A stretch of DNA of 64,000 nucleotides. Origin: Calliopum simillimum. Its lineage: Eukaryota; Arthropoda; Insecta; Diptera; Lauxaniidae. The notes below the pieces were generated by a model, which worked only from the letters and a program-made list of their open reading frames with translations, was not told the DNA's origin and searched no databases. Positions within the stretch are counted from its first letter, which is position 1; every line of letters starts with the position of its first letter. A program made the translations under genes and the position numbers. The stretch is taken from NCBI GenBank assembly GCA_951812925.1, contig OX638370.1:94316897-94380896 (forward strand), written 5' to 3'. This document shows positions 47,363-58,433 of the stretch, piece by piece.

Positions 47363-47370
47363 TATTTATA

Positions 47371-48637
47371 TTTTGTATGCATAAATAAAAATTTATTTTT
47401 AAAATAAACAATTTTAATTTTTAAAATGAATATTTTAAATTTTGTAATTTTTTCTTTAAATAAACATATGTATATGTTTTTTAAGCGAAATTTTTTTTAA
47501 GTATTATTTTAGTTCTTTACACAAACATTTTTATCTCTTTTTTAAATTTTAGATTTTAAAACGAACATTTTTAAGTTATTTTTTATAATTAAAATTTTAG
47601 TTCTTAAAACGTAAGTTTTACATTATTTTTTGAAACAAAAATTTTGTTTTTATTTTTAAGACTAATGTTTAGGTTTAAAGGTGAAAATTCAGAATTTAGT
47701 TTTCTAAAGTAACATTTAAGTTTTCCAATTGCATATTTGAAATTTAAAATATTCCAAAAATATTTTAAATTTAAAAAACATTAACTTAATTTGTTGAATT
47801 CATTTTTAAAACTAACATTAACAGTTTTTAAAACGATATTTTTAAATTAATTTTTTAATATTAACATTTAAGTTTAAAAATAAATATTTTAAATTAATTG
47901 TTTTTTTTTAATATTTGCGGTTTAATTTTTAAATCTGCTGTTGTTTGCACAAAAAAAAAAAAACCAAAAATGTTATTGGGGCAATTTTGTCCCCTTCAGT
48001 GAATTTTTAATTCCGAAACACAGTCATGTTACCTGTGCGTAGGGTATTGGAAGCTAATTGAATCTGCTTTTATTTGTTATAATGGATACCAAGGTCGGAT
48101 ATTTATCATTGATTCCACAATAGCACTCTTAATTTTTTTCTCTCTTGCTCGTACTCTTCGTATTCTGATAAGGTTTATTCATTCTCATTGGAGAATATTT
48201 ACGCAAGAGAACGACGCTTAATAAATATCGCAGATGGGTTCCGAGAGTTTCTCGTTTTACAAATTTTCCATTTCATTAAGAAGAATTTCAAGCAACAAAT
48301 AGATACTCAGTATAGAACTTGAAGCGATCAAAGTGAGATATATAAAACGTACTTAAGCTGCTCGATCTACGTAACGCAAAAACTTTAAATCATTAAAGGG
48401 CTAGCAAACAGGTGAAATTTATTTACTTTTCAAACGTTGATTGTAATAAGAAACGAATTCGTGAAGTTAAATAAAATTTAGGAATTTTATCAACGTGAGC
48501 GTATAGTTATTTCGTTTGAAGATTCACTTATCTATTGTGTGTTAAAATTATTGTCTTATCTATCTGCTTATAAGATTGTACAATTAGCAATTAAAGCTCA
48601 AATCCGTAAGTCTCGTTAAATAATGGCAATTTATACC
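47371..48637 (+). other. CAP intron, very AT-rich
   Basis: From 47371 to 47960 it is built of TTTTAAATTT and TTTAAAA-type words (diffuse low-complexity DNA). From 47960 to 48637 it is more mixed, with no exon supported. Confidence 0.5.
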
Positions 48638-48770
48638 CTACACCGAGTGTATATTAACTTTGTCATTCCGCAAAGCAAGAGGTGTGGCAAGTACATATAA
48701 TAAAGTATATGAATATATTATTGATCAGTATCACGTGCTATACACATCACATACGTCTGTCAGTCTGTTC
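48638..48770 (-). repeat. R142-family end, reverse orientation
   Basis: TTATACCCTACACCGAGTGT, then AACTTTGTCATTCCGCAAAG, then a diverged TATTATTGATCAGTATCAC block and GTCTGTCAGTCTG: the reverse complement of the R142 3' end (compare 59880-60018). Confidence 0.55.
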
Positions 48771-49607
48771 GTGTATCTGCCTGTAGTTAAGTTATTTGAT
48801 GATATATTGTAGACAGGCTAAAAACGAAATCGAATACAACTGCTCCCATTTATAAAAGACATTAAAAACGCTAAAGTGATAGTAATATTTGAGATAATGC
48901 AACTGATTGCACACTATATACGATTTTTGCAAGCTTCAAACGAGATCTGAATTGTAATATAACAAGAATCCCATGCAAGCAAAATCTTCAAAGTAATATA
49001 CATGTTGAGAGTAAAATCCACACTGAGTAAATAATTTGTTTAAATTGAACAAATGTATATTTGATATAGGCCAAATACATACAAATTTATTTGTTTCAAA
49101 CATATTTCATTTGGAATGAGTAATGACAAACATTGGAGGAATAAAATATGTTTTGCTCAAATAAATATTTGATTGCTCTTTATCAATATATAATTTTTTA
49201 ATAACATAAATAGTTTTCTCAATGTAAGGCGAATTCGTATAAAATATCTAAGCAAAAACTAATCGAATTCGGACGAAAATAAATGTCATCTCTACTTAAT
49301 CAAAATTTTCAATATGTTTCCGTCAAATAAATGCATTCAACTGAACACCGATAATTGAAGTTACATTTTTAAATAGCATTGAATAGCGATAATCTTCCTT
49401 ATTAAATATACCTAGTTATAAACTTTTCCGTTTAAACTTTTACTTTCCGAGTTATCTACCTTTGAAGTAAAGGCATCAAATTTTTAAGTGTTCTTTGGCC
49501 ATAAACTGATTTAGCGCTACAAATATAATTTTGTCCTTTGTATGAGGCTTGAGTTGCGTTCACTTCAAAATGTTCAATTGGAAAAATTTTAAGGCATAGT
49601 TTGATAA
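48771..49607 (+). other. CAP intron, nothing recognised
   Basis: AT-rich, no repeats or exons identified. Confidence 0.45.
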
Positions 49608-49663
49608 GGTATAGTTCCATTATAAAAATGGTATAGTTCCATTATAAAAATGGAACTATACCT
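49608..49663. repeat. Short palindrome GGTATAGTTCCAT
   Basis: Two direct copies of GGTATAGTTCCATTATAAAA followed by the inverted ATGGAACTATACC. May form a small hairpin. Confidence 0.7.
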
Positions 49664-49679
49664 TTCCCAAGAACAACGC

Positions 49680-49800
49680 CATAAGCCTGAAAATAGCGCT
49701 TTCTGCAACTTCAAGCGAGGATATCTCAAAATCCTGCAAGTATATGATCAATTCCGACATTGGATTCTGCGTCAAAAAGTACGTAAGAGTACATAATACG
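49680..49800. repeat. R4 dispersed repeat fragment
   Basis: Shares GCAACTTCAAGCGAGGATA and GCGTCAAAAAGTACGTAAG-type words with 150-256, and the first of them with 63705-63780. Confidence 0.5.
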
Positions 49801-50398
49801 TGTAGTGTTATGTTTATGTTATTTTTACACTTTTAAACAAGGATATCGGGAGAACTATCAATCAATCAATCAATCTTGACACATAAATTATACCCTAGGT
49901 ATCGGATGACCTTAGTCAATCTAAATATACCCAAAACTAAGGCCGCAAAAAAAAAATAGTTTTTTTGTCGCCCTGTGTTATTAATAGCCTTATCATGTAT
50001 GACGAAACGAATAAAGTGACTGAATTTCAGTCATAAATATCAACTGATTAAAACTTTTTATTAAGAACTTATTCTGAAATAAACGTTTATTTTAGTTTAA
50101 GGAGTAAAGTTCGTAAGCAAAAACTTTGAATCATCTTTTAACTTGAAAGGCATTAGCAGCTTGAAATAGTGACTCGTTTCGTTTCGTCAAATAAGATAAG
50201 GCTATAAACGTTTTTTGTTCATTCTGAAACAACTTTAATATTATTTTTGGACTTTTGAAAAATAATTAATCTTCATTTCATTATGAAATCATAAATAGCT
50301 TTTTATTAAACTTGCCAAAAGTGTGTAGTACATTGCAGACAATAATGTAAAAAAACAATCTTTGGCAAGCATTGAATATTATCTTTTCTTCTGTTTAG
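49801..50398 (+). other. CAP intron, right end
   Basis: Contains a short (ATCA)n run at about 49857-49876. Otherwise it is AT-rich up to the acceptor CTTCTGTTTAG at 50398. Confidence 0.5.
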
Positions 50399-50741
50399 AA
50401 TCTCCAAATCGATACTTTGAATCGGATGTTAACATACACTACAAGACACCAATACGCTATGAGCACAAGGATGCCATTTCAGAAGAGGAGTTAGCCATTC
50501 GCCAAGCAGAGCATATGCATAAATTGTATCAAGAAGAACGACGTCGCAAGTACCTTCAAGAATTAAAAGATATGAGTTCTCGCCGCCATACAGATAATTT
50601 TGTATCATCACAAAAGTCTCCAATCCCACTAAATCGTTATGATGACTTCCAAACGGATTTGGCACCAATATCGCAGAATGGTGCAATTTATACAAAAACA
50701 GTAGCAAGAGCTCTGTACAATTTCGCAGGACAAACTGCAAG
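50399..50741 (+). CDS. CAP: CAP exon, linker and start of SH3-1
   Basis: Acceptor CTTCTGTTTAG before 50399, donor CAAG/GTAAAA after 50741. The exon is 343 nt, starting with two bases of a split codon and ending with two bases. It encodes SPNRYFESDVNIHYKTPIRY, then a charged helical segment SEEELAIRQAEHMHKLYQEE followed by RRRKYLQELKDM. It then reaches the first SH3 strand VARALYNFAGQTA (the ALYDF motif as ALYNF). The acceptor is the common entry point for isoforms coming from 27390, 34346, 34814 or 40376, all phase 1. Confidence 0.95.
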
Positions 50742-51105
50742 GTAAAAAGTAAAAGCTACACTGACTCTAAACGAAACTTTGTGAAATTTCTTATAGTTCA
50801 TTCCCACGTGCTTGGTTAATGCGATTTAGTTAGACCATGCTTAGTTCAAGTTCATTGTAGGGCTTTTCGAAAATTAAAAATTCAAAAATATAAGTGCGAG
50901 GAGTATTGTGATATGGTTAAAATCTAACCAATTGTCAGAAAAAAAAACCAAGCTGCTTAGTGGACACGACCTTTGAGCTTCAGTTTTTCTTATATCAGTT
51001 TTGTACGAGTAGTGGGAATAAGGAATTATTGTTTTGAACCATTTTGCATCAAACTGCAAGACAATTTTTGTGTAAAAAATATAATTAAATTAATCTTTTT
51101 TGCAG

Positions 51106-51220
51106 AGAGCTATCATTTAAAAAAGGTGATACGATTTATATAAGGCGTCAAATTGACAAAAATTGGTATGAAGGTGAACACAACGCCATGATTGGACTAT
51201 TACCTGCAAATTATGTTGAG
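51106..51220 (+). CDS. CAP: CAP exon, rest of SH3-1
   Basis: Acceptor TTTTTTGCAG before 51106, donor GAG/GTAAAT after 51220. It encodes [40 protein letters not shown]3 landmarks are seen: ELSF-KKGD, the ligand-binding Trp of NWYEG, and G-LLPANYVE. It completes the first SH3 domain and ends in phase 0. Confidence 0.96.
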
Positions 51221-51380
51221 GTAAATATTAAAATTATAATGATTTTGGTTTTAAACTTTAAATATTGAAAACGCCTTACGTATATATTTCCGGGGAAAAT
51301 TCAGTATTTCAAGTGGATTTTTTTTTTTTTTGCGAAATACAAAAAGTATTAATAATCTATGAGTGATTTTATTCCAATAG

Positions 51381-51596
51381 ATCATTAGTAAAGATGGTGT
51401 ACGACAACAACAACAGCCTCAAAAACGATCTTCTCATGGACACGCACGTGCAAAATTCAACTTTCAGGCGCAATCTGGCATTGAATTGTCTCTAAATAAA
51501 GGCGAACTTGTCACTCTGACCCGCAGAGTGGATGACAATTGGTTCGAAGGAAAAATTGCCAATCGCAAAGGAATCTTCCCGGTATCGTATGTAGAG
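51381..51596 (+). CDS. CAP: CAP exon, SH3-2
   Basis: Acceptor TTATTCCAATAG before 51381, donor GAG/GTGAGT after 51596. The exon is 72 codons, phase 0 to 0. A short Gln-rich linker ([15 protein letters not shown]) precedes a complete SH3 domain: [51 protein letters not shown]. The landmarks A-x-FNF, DDNW and GIFPVSYVE are intact. The first two SH3 domains in this family are the vinculin/paxillin-binding pair. Confidence 0.96.
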
Positions 51597-51660
51597 GTGA
51601 GTAAAACGCATACATTTTTAAAAAAAGAAAAAATATTTAAAATTTTTCTTTTTAATACAG

Positions 51661-51890
51661 GTACTAAGTGATATTGGATCAGATGATAATAATACAACAA
51701 AAACTATTATAACATCAAACAGTGTAACAAACTTACGGCCCTCATTAGATACTATGCGCACAAACATAAATCATGAATTTAATACCCTTACACAAAATGG
51801 CCATCAAGCTCCAAATGGAATACTTCGAGAAACAAAAAATATTTACAAGACAGACGCGCTCCATGTGGACACGAATACAGAACCAATTGC
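51661..51890 (+). CDS. CAP: CAP exon, linker between SH3-2 and SH3-3
   Basis: Acceptor TTTTTAATACAG before 51661, donor GC/GTAAGC after 51890. The exon is 230 nt, phase 0 to 2. It encodes [20 protein letters not shown], then an Asn/Thr-rich low-complexity linker ending [18 protein letters not shown]. No domain is seen. The upstream intron is only 64 bp. Confidence 0.94.
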
Positions 51891-51957
51891 GTAAGCTAAT
51901 AATGCTTGTATTTCAAAACATTATTCAATTCTAATAAAATGTTAAATTTTGTTTTAG

Positions 51958-52126
51958 ATATCGCTCCCTTTACAAATACCGCCCACAAAATTCGGACGAG
52001 CTCGAATTACTCGAAGGTGACATAGTACATGTGCTGGAGAAATGCGACGATGGTTGGTTTGTGGGTACATCTCAACGTACTGGCTGCTTTGGCACATTCC
52101 CTGGTAATTACGTAGAACGTGCCTAA
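51958..52126 (+). CDS. CAP: CAP last exon, SH3-3 and stop
   Basis: Acceptor ATTTTGTTTTAG before 51958; stop TAA 52124-52126. It encodes [55 protein letters not shown]. The third SH3 domain is complete: [31 protein letters not shown]. It reaches the protein end, as in all SORBS proteins, where this last SH3 binds Cbl and Sos-type ligands. Confidence 0.97.
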
Positions 52127-52560
52127 AAAATTACCGAACTGCAGCCAACAACCAATAAATCAGATAATGATGAAATGAAAACATGCCAAAAATGAAGTGA
52201 AAAATCAAAGATATTATTTCATAGTGAAAATTATTACATTGTTTCTGTTCTGTTTTTCATCAACTTTCTTGTACTTCAAATAATACTTTTCTTCTAAACT
52301 TAATAAGCAAGTAACTAAATGATTTAATTATTTAATGATTATATTTACATAAATTCTAATTATGTAGTTACAATCATGCAAGAAGTAATCGATTAATACA
52401 CATATCTACATACATATATTTATATTAATCTATTATATAGTGTTGATTTTTGTTGTTGAATTAATTTTAAAGTTTCTTTAATATTTAAACAATGAATAAT
52501 AATTTATTTGTGAAATAAATACCAAAAATAAAATACATATTTCAATTATTACATGTTTAA
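52127..52560 (+). other. CAP 3' UTR with candidate poly(A) signals
   Basis: AATAAA hexamers at 52154-52159, 52514-52519 and 52527-52532. The later pair fits a 3' UTR of about 420 nt. The exact cleavage site is not visible. Sequence after it is AT-rich. Confidence 0.6.
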
Positions 52561-53013
52561 AGAAAAAAACCTTAATCTGTTGAATTTAAAAAAAAATGCT
52601 TATTTTACACATGCACAAGTTCAAATAAAAATAATCTGTACATCATAATACATAAATGAGAAAAATATAAAACAAAATATAATAATATCTAAACTAAGTG
52701 CTGTGCAAAATATTTTTCAATGTACTAATTACCTAGTCAAATATAAATTCCTAAAACTAAAACCGAATTACTGTTTACATAAATATTTAGTACATAAAAT
52801 CCCTTCCACACTAACCCAGCTCAGTTATGGCATTTTTGGTATAATTGTACCTACTATTTTCAGTACATGCAGGCTGTGGAAAGTACGCAAGTATAACGGA
52901 ATACTATCGAAGCTTTGGTTAATAGTATTCATTAAAAAGAACTTTGGTACAACGGAGTGATTTTTAGTATTTTCGAAATTTAAATTTAGGGTATTCCTTA
53001 AAAAGTGTAAGTG

Positions 53014-53088
53014 TCTCGAAAACCTCGTAACTCGTTAAACTGTCAAAATTCGTACTGATTTTGACAGCTTTTACGAGGTTTTCGAGGA
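53014..53088. repeat. Small palindromic element
   Basis: TCTCGAAAACCTCGTAA pairs with TTTTACGAGGTTTTCGAGGA, and ACTGTCAAAA pairs with TTTTGACAG. Related, diverged words (CGAAAACCTTGTTAGCTCGT; CAAAAACCTCGTAAATTCAT) are at 35792-35815 and 36210-36232, indicating a small dispersed family. Confidence 0.65.
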
Positions 53089-53305
53089 ATTTACGTTTTA
53101 AGAAACATCTACTCTCATTACATTTTTAGTATGTTCATTCGAAGCAAGTTTTTATTTTTCTGAAGAACAAGTCCCCTAAAGTTCTGCACAGCGTAATAGC
53201 TGGCAACATGTATTTATGGGATGGAAGTAGATCTCTTGATTTGCGGTAATATTTCTAATAAAAACGTTTCAAAGTTTAAAAATAACGTGAACCAGTTTTA
53301 TATAA

Positions 53306-53415
53306 TGGGGCTTATCCTGAATCAATATTCTCGGGGAATTTTTCTCAAACTGCTATAGAGAATGCTCGGAAGTCTGAAAAAGTTCCCCGGGAATATTTAT
53401 TCACGATAAGCCCCA
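53306..53415. repeat. MITE, about 110 bp
   Basis: Ends TGGGGCTTATC and GATAAGCCCCA are perfect inverted repeats. Inward, ATATTCTCGGGGAA pairs with TTCCCCGGGAATAT. The whole folds into one hairpin. Confidence 0.75.
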
Positions 53416-53514
53416 ATATGTAGCACATTTTGAACGTTTTTTATTTGGACGCCACCGTCAAATAGGGGAGATTTTTCAAAACAAAGGATTAATACCGTAT
53501 TAAGATTTAGTTAA

Positions 53515-53940
53515 CTAAACACTTAAGGATCTATTGTATATATTAATACGCAGGACAAAAACTTGCCACATTTTTTTACTCTGTAAGAAATAGGATACAT
53601 TTTTGAGTTTTATACCACTTAAAACTTATTTCTCTGCAAATTTGCACAATGTTAGAATTATCTTAATATGTTGCCTTTAAGCCAGATAATGATATAAATT
53701 TTTCAATATTAACAAAACGAAATACGCGGTAACACAGAGTATAAGAATAGGATGAAGCGCAAAGAGAATGACGAAAAGAAATGCAGTGACCTTATGTTTT
53801 TTATTTTGTTTACGTTTAACTGTACATCGTACCAGGGATGACAAATGAGTTTATCTATTTTGTACCAAATAGCAAAAATAAAATAAAAATAGTGTACAAA
53901 AAGTACCCAAAATATTTAATTTATTTGTGATCGAATTACA
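53515..53940. repeat. R3 dispersed repeat, copy 3
   Basis: Contains ATATTAATACGCAGGACAAA, ACCAGGGATGACAAATGAG and TTTTGTACCAAATAGCAAAA in the same order as 4715-5165. Confidence 0.6.
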
Positions 53941-55234
53941 TGAGTACAAAGCAGGTAAATAAAAATAAACCAGACGTGGTTTATAAAAAAAAAAAAACAG
54001 GATAAAAGTTAAATAAACATTACTCACCTTCGATTTAGGACTGCATCAATCAAATGTTTAAATCAGTGATTTTCCTGAACTGAGGACGCGTCGAAAATAT
54101 TTTACTGAATATTTACACAGGCACCAAAAATGAAATTAATGCATTTAGTTTTAAATTTTAAGCTTTTTTTTTTTTTTTCATTCAGCCAATAATTTTTCAA
54201 ATTTTAAACTACGCTCAATTAATGACACTGTCGACGGATTAACCGACGCGTCGTGGAACAACACCCGTCTAAAAAGAAATACCAGAAAACACGAACAAAC
54301 TGAGGGATTAACACATAACCGTCGAACGCGTGTGTGGTTTCTCATCTCTAGCTGGCAAAATTCGGAATTACCATCGCTAATTTATTTCATGCAATTTTGC
54401 ACATTTAAATTAAATTTTAATTGCAATTTAGCTTTAATTAACACTAATACACATTGCTTTTATTTATTACACTAACAAATATATACTTTAAATTATCACT
54501 TTAACTACAAAACACGAGAGAAAACCACTCGAAAAACCTGCTGTTCTTTTTTTAACTTTAACGGCCGACCGCGACGCAAGCAACTTGAAAAATGCAACTA
54601 AACTGACAGAAGAATGAAATGCAACGAAGAGTTGCCAGACTAAGAGATTTTTTCTTAAAAATGTTTTTCAATAAATTGCCTATTCCAAAAGCTATTGGAG
54701 TAACTCTAAACCCAAAAAATAAAAAATAAATTGCCTACTTAGGCACGAATTTTACCTTTGTGGTGGAGGGGCAGGTGCAGAGCAAAATTAGAGAAATGAA
54801 AATCACAAAATTTCCCAATGGTTTGACAGGCCATTTGCACCTGCATTCTGAGAATCAGATTTTTTGTAACTCCGGGCACAATGAATTCGAAAATTTTCTT
54901 TGACGAGTGTTTTGAAAAGTTTTTTGTCATTTATTCGAAGGTACTATAATATTCTGGCCTGATTTAACCACCTCTTTACTCTTAATGCTGGAAAAAAAAT
55001 ACAAGATTTCAGAAATAAGTTTAGAAAGTCTTTGCAGAAGGAAAATATTTGTTAATAGGTTATTTATATTTGTTATACTACTCATTAATAAAAAAAAAAT
55101 TTGAAAAAAATTCATTGGGTATTTTTTATTGATGAAAATCAAAGTAGGTATCAAATTTTTCTGGGTCAGTCTTTATGTATGTGAGTTCGAATGAAGAAAT
55201 TAAATAAATTTAATGATTCAAATATGTATGGAAA
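53941..55234. other. Intergenic, nothing recognised
   Basis: Two GACGCGTCG-like words (near 54085 and 54245) and an otherwise AT-rich stretch. No exon or element borders could be supported. Confidence 0.45.
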
Positions 55235-55770
55235 AAATTAAAGTCACTCAAAGTTTTGTTCCCCGGACAAAAAAAAAAAGTTTCTTTATGGTTTAAATAT
55301 GCACCATATGCACGTTGAATATTGATGCATTCCAAAGAACATTTGAAAGCCCGAAATCATTTTGAAAACTGAAAAATTTTCCAAGAAATGAAAAAAAAAT
55401 TTACTTTATAATGTTAATTGTTCTACGTTTACAGAATATGCAATTTATTTCTCTATGGACTCAGTAGTTTTGGAGATATTATCCATTCAAGGAGAAAAAT
55501 TAAAAACAATATAATAATATCTTAATCTTCACCCTTGAATGGACAATATCTCCAGCACTACAGAACTTATGTAGAAATAAACTGCAGATTCGGACTTAAC
55601 GCTCCAAATCCATACAATCGTTGAAAGTTTTTCTATTTTAAGGACCGAGTTTTTAGTCTATGAAATGTTCTCTGGAATGGACCAACATTTACTTGGTGCT
55701 CAAAAGAGATTTTTTTTGAATGGGGAACGAAATTTCGAACAACTTTAATTTTGAGACCAGTTTATTTTCT
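55235..55770. mobile_element. Fold-back element, about 535 bp
   Basis: The left arm (55235-55500) and right arm (55545-55770) pair imperfectly. The clearest words are TAGTTTTGGAGATATTATCC with GGACAATATCTCCAGCACTA, CATTCAAGG with CCTTGAATG, and TTTTGTTCCCCGG with GGGGAACGAAAT. Diverged, with no coding content. Confidence 0.6.
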
Positions 55771-56242
55771 ATAAAACGAACATTAATAAAACATCGAAAA
55801 GTGTAAATTTGTGATATAATAGAAATATCAGCAGTGTTTTTGTGGACACTTCATCTCGGCTTGTGTGGGCACATTTTGACAAACGTATTGGAAAGATAAA
55901 TAAATCGATAAATTATTACATTTCACTCTAAAACTTCTACCTTCTTCTTATTTTGAAAATTGATTTTTTTAATTGAACTTTTAGTCATATATTTGCAAAG
56001 ATCGATTTACATATAAATCTATCAATTCTTCTTATTTTGTTTTACTTTTTTTTTTCTTTCTTTTTTTGCTTTTCGTTCTTCCCTACGCTTGCCAACAAAC
56101 TCCAAATGTCACTTTGAAAATCAATAAAATCAGTGTAAAACAGAAACATTCACAGATCCACTTCGGGCTTAAAAAATTAACAAGCAAATTTATCTGTATT
56201 AAATCAAGTACTTTTGTTGTTGCTTTCCCATGCGTTTCTCAG
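55771..56242. other. Intergenic, nothing recognised
   Basis: AT-rich, T-run near 56047-56070. The segment 56208-56242 (TTGTTGCTTTCCCATGCGTTT and AGAAAGTGCTTG) recurs at 60160-60200. Confidence 0.5.
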
Positions 56243-58433
56243 AAAGTGCTTGTGCAATAGAGCGCCCATATGTGCGAAATTGTGAATTTGTTTGCTCCCC
56301 GTCCATTTCCTGAAACTGGAGGTCAAAAAAATAAGATCTCAAAAAAAAATTTAAAATCCGTAGTGGAAAAAACCCAGCCGGTTTTCGATCAAAGGTCGAA
56401 AAATTGACTAAAAAAAGGCAAGTCACTTCGACTGCCCGATACTTCGAAACTATTTATTTTTCCGTAATCTTTATAAGACAACTTTTGTAGAGAATAACTA
56501 GGTCAACATTTTCCTCTAAGAAAGTTTTGGTCCAAAAATTAAACTTGTTGCTGTTTCGGTACAAAAATTTAAACTTTTTAAGAAAATTTTCATGTCTTTT
56601 TTGCTATAAATTGGTTTTTTGTAATTTTCAAAGGGCGGAATATTTGTTCTGGAATTCTTATGTTGTAGGGAATTAAATGTTGATTAATTTAAAAAAAAAA
56701 AATTTTAAAAATATCAGTTTTTAAGAAAAATAGCCCGTTTCAAAGTTAAGAAAAAATGTATTTTTTTATTTTTTTCTTCTTTATTTTTAATTTAATAAGG
56801 AACCATTTTGGTATTTATATTTTCTAAACTAATTTGGGGTTGCTGAACACGAAAACAGCATTTTTTTGGAAGCTAATGCTTCCTTATCGGACGTTTTGAG
56901 AGGCAGAGTCTGAACAGCGAAAACATGCAACGAAAAAGTGTAACGGATGTTTGCAACGAAAATGCGTCACACATATAAAAATAGAGACGTACTGTATACA
57001 AAGTACAGTATACAGTATATATGTATGTATACATATATATATGTTTATAAACATTGCGCGCACCAGCTCATGCTCTCTCTCTCTCTCACTTATTTTTCGA
57101 ACGTAAGAGGGGCGCTCATATAATAAGCATTAGCTTCCAATATCATCGGCCACTCCCCGAGTGCCACCTGCCGTTTTTTTTTCGTTTAAGTGCGTTTTTG
57201 AGCTGTTCCAGCAGAGATAATCGAAAGTTCCGAATTTCGTGCACGCAGCCCATTAAAAAATTTAAATCAAGTTGTCGTGAACAGCACAAAGATGTTAAAT
57301 TACACGTGCGCATTTACTGAATAAGAAAAAAAAGTTTTTAAATTTGGTTCATCGAATGGTTTTTAAAATGAGGTCGGAAAATGGTATTTTGAAAAAAACC
57401 ACTACAAACCAAAACCAAAATAGTCATTTTAGATTTATTAATTGATGTTTAATCCGGAACTGGAAGCAAAATTGCTGTATCTCTTATGGTTTGTGAGATA
57501 TCTTACCCCTAATGTTTAAAAAACACGATTTTTAAGGTCATATAGAACCCACCTGAAATCGTTTTGGTCTTTTTCATTAAATGCATCATTTAGAACTGTT
57601 CTTCTTCTTCATAATGAGCTATGAAGTGGTCTTGTATGATTTTTCTTTAAAAAGTTATGATCATTTTAAAAAACATTATAAAAGATATAGTAATATGGCA
57701 ATTACTATTGAAAATCCATACATGATTTTTAACTTTCATGATGTCATTTTAAAATGGTCATAACTTTTTAAAGAAAAATCGCACAAACCCATTTTATAAC
57801 TCATTTTGAAGGCAAAAAGCAGTTCTAAATGATGCATTTAATAGTAACTAGCAATACATTTTTTTGCATCCCATAAAAAAGCGATTAAAAGAAAAAAATT
57901 AAAATACTTCATTCTTTTCCAAACTTTGAGACCGGGTCCATACCTTAAAACTTAATATTTTCAGATAAATTTTTTTTTAAATTATTCAAAATTTAATTTC
58001 CTACAACATAAAAATTCCACAACAAATATTCCACACTTTAAAAATTACAAAAAACCAATTTATAGCAAAAAAGACATGAAAATTTTCCTAGAATATTTAA
58101 ATTTTTGTACCGAAACATCAACAAGTTTAATTTTTGGACCAAAACTTCCTTAGAGGATAATGTTGACCTAGTCATTCTCTACAAAATTTGTCTTATAAAG
58201 ATTACGAAAAAATTAATGGTTCCGAAGTATCGGGCAGTCGAAGTGACTTGCCTTTTTTTAGTCAATTTTTCGACCTTAAATCGAAAACCGGCTGGGTTTT
58301 TTCCACTACCGATTCCTAATTTTTTTTTGAGATCTTATTTTTTTGACCTCTAGTTTCAGGAAATGGACGGGGAGCAAACAAATTCACAACTTTGCACATT
58401 TCATATATCTTGTGGGCGCTCTATTGTGCAAGC
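56243..58433. mobile_element. Large fold-back element, about 2.19 kb, with long unique loop
   Basis: Outer arms 56243-56720 and 57955-58433 are reverse complements with modest divergence. End words are CAATAGAGCGCCCA and GGGCGCTCTATTG. Shared inner words include GGAAATGGACGGGGAGCAAA and AAAACCCAGCCGGTTTTCGA. A nested inverted pair lies in the loop (57580-57670 with 57735-57842). The loop 56724-57575 includes a (CT)n run at 57074-57089 and GGAAGCTAATGCTT/AAGCATTAGCTTCC (56869, 57126). Both outer flanks resemble 60160-60232, so it seems inserted in another repeat. Confidence 0.75.

Larger units (their letters stand above)
3742..52126 (+). other. CAP: CAP/SORBS-family gene, partial at 5' end (overall model)
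   Basis: Overall locus of the fly Cbl-associated protein (SORBS family: SoHo domain plus three C-terminal SH3 domains). Family knowledge: these adaptors sit at membrane-cytoskeleton attachment sites, bind vinculin and Cbl through SH3 domains, and in flies act in stretch-sensing organs and muscle attachments. Coding segments seen here, in order: 3742-4185, 5736-5831, 7261-7400, 7558-7630, 14658-14823, 16789-16909, 17725-17757, 24278-24330, 27212-27390, 29937-34346, 34728-34814, 50399-50741, 51106-51220, 51381-51596, 51661-51890, 51958-52126; plus an alternative first exon 39833-40376. Every junction matches in phase with AG acceptors and GT donors. The chain with all exons gives about 2290 residues from this window alone. 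The true N-terminus was not found, since the first exon here starts inside a codon. The longest intron, about 15.6 kb (34815-50398), hosts the alternative first exon. Confidence 0.93.
52561..53513. other. Intergenic, with two small palindromes
   Basis: AT-rich intergenic DNA carrying the palindromes at 53014-53088 and 53306-53415, listed separately. No gene seen. Confidence 0.5.
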
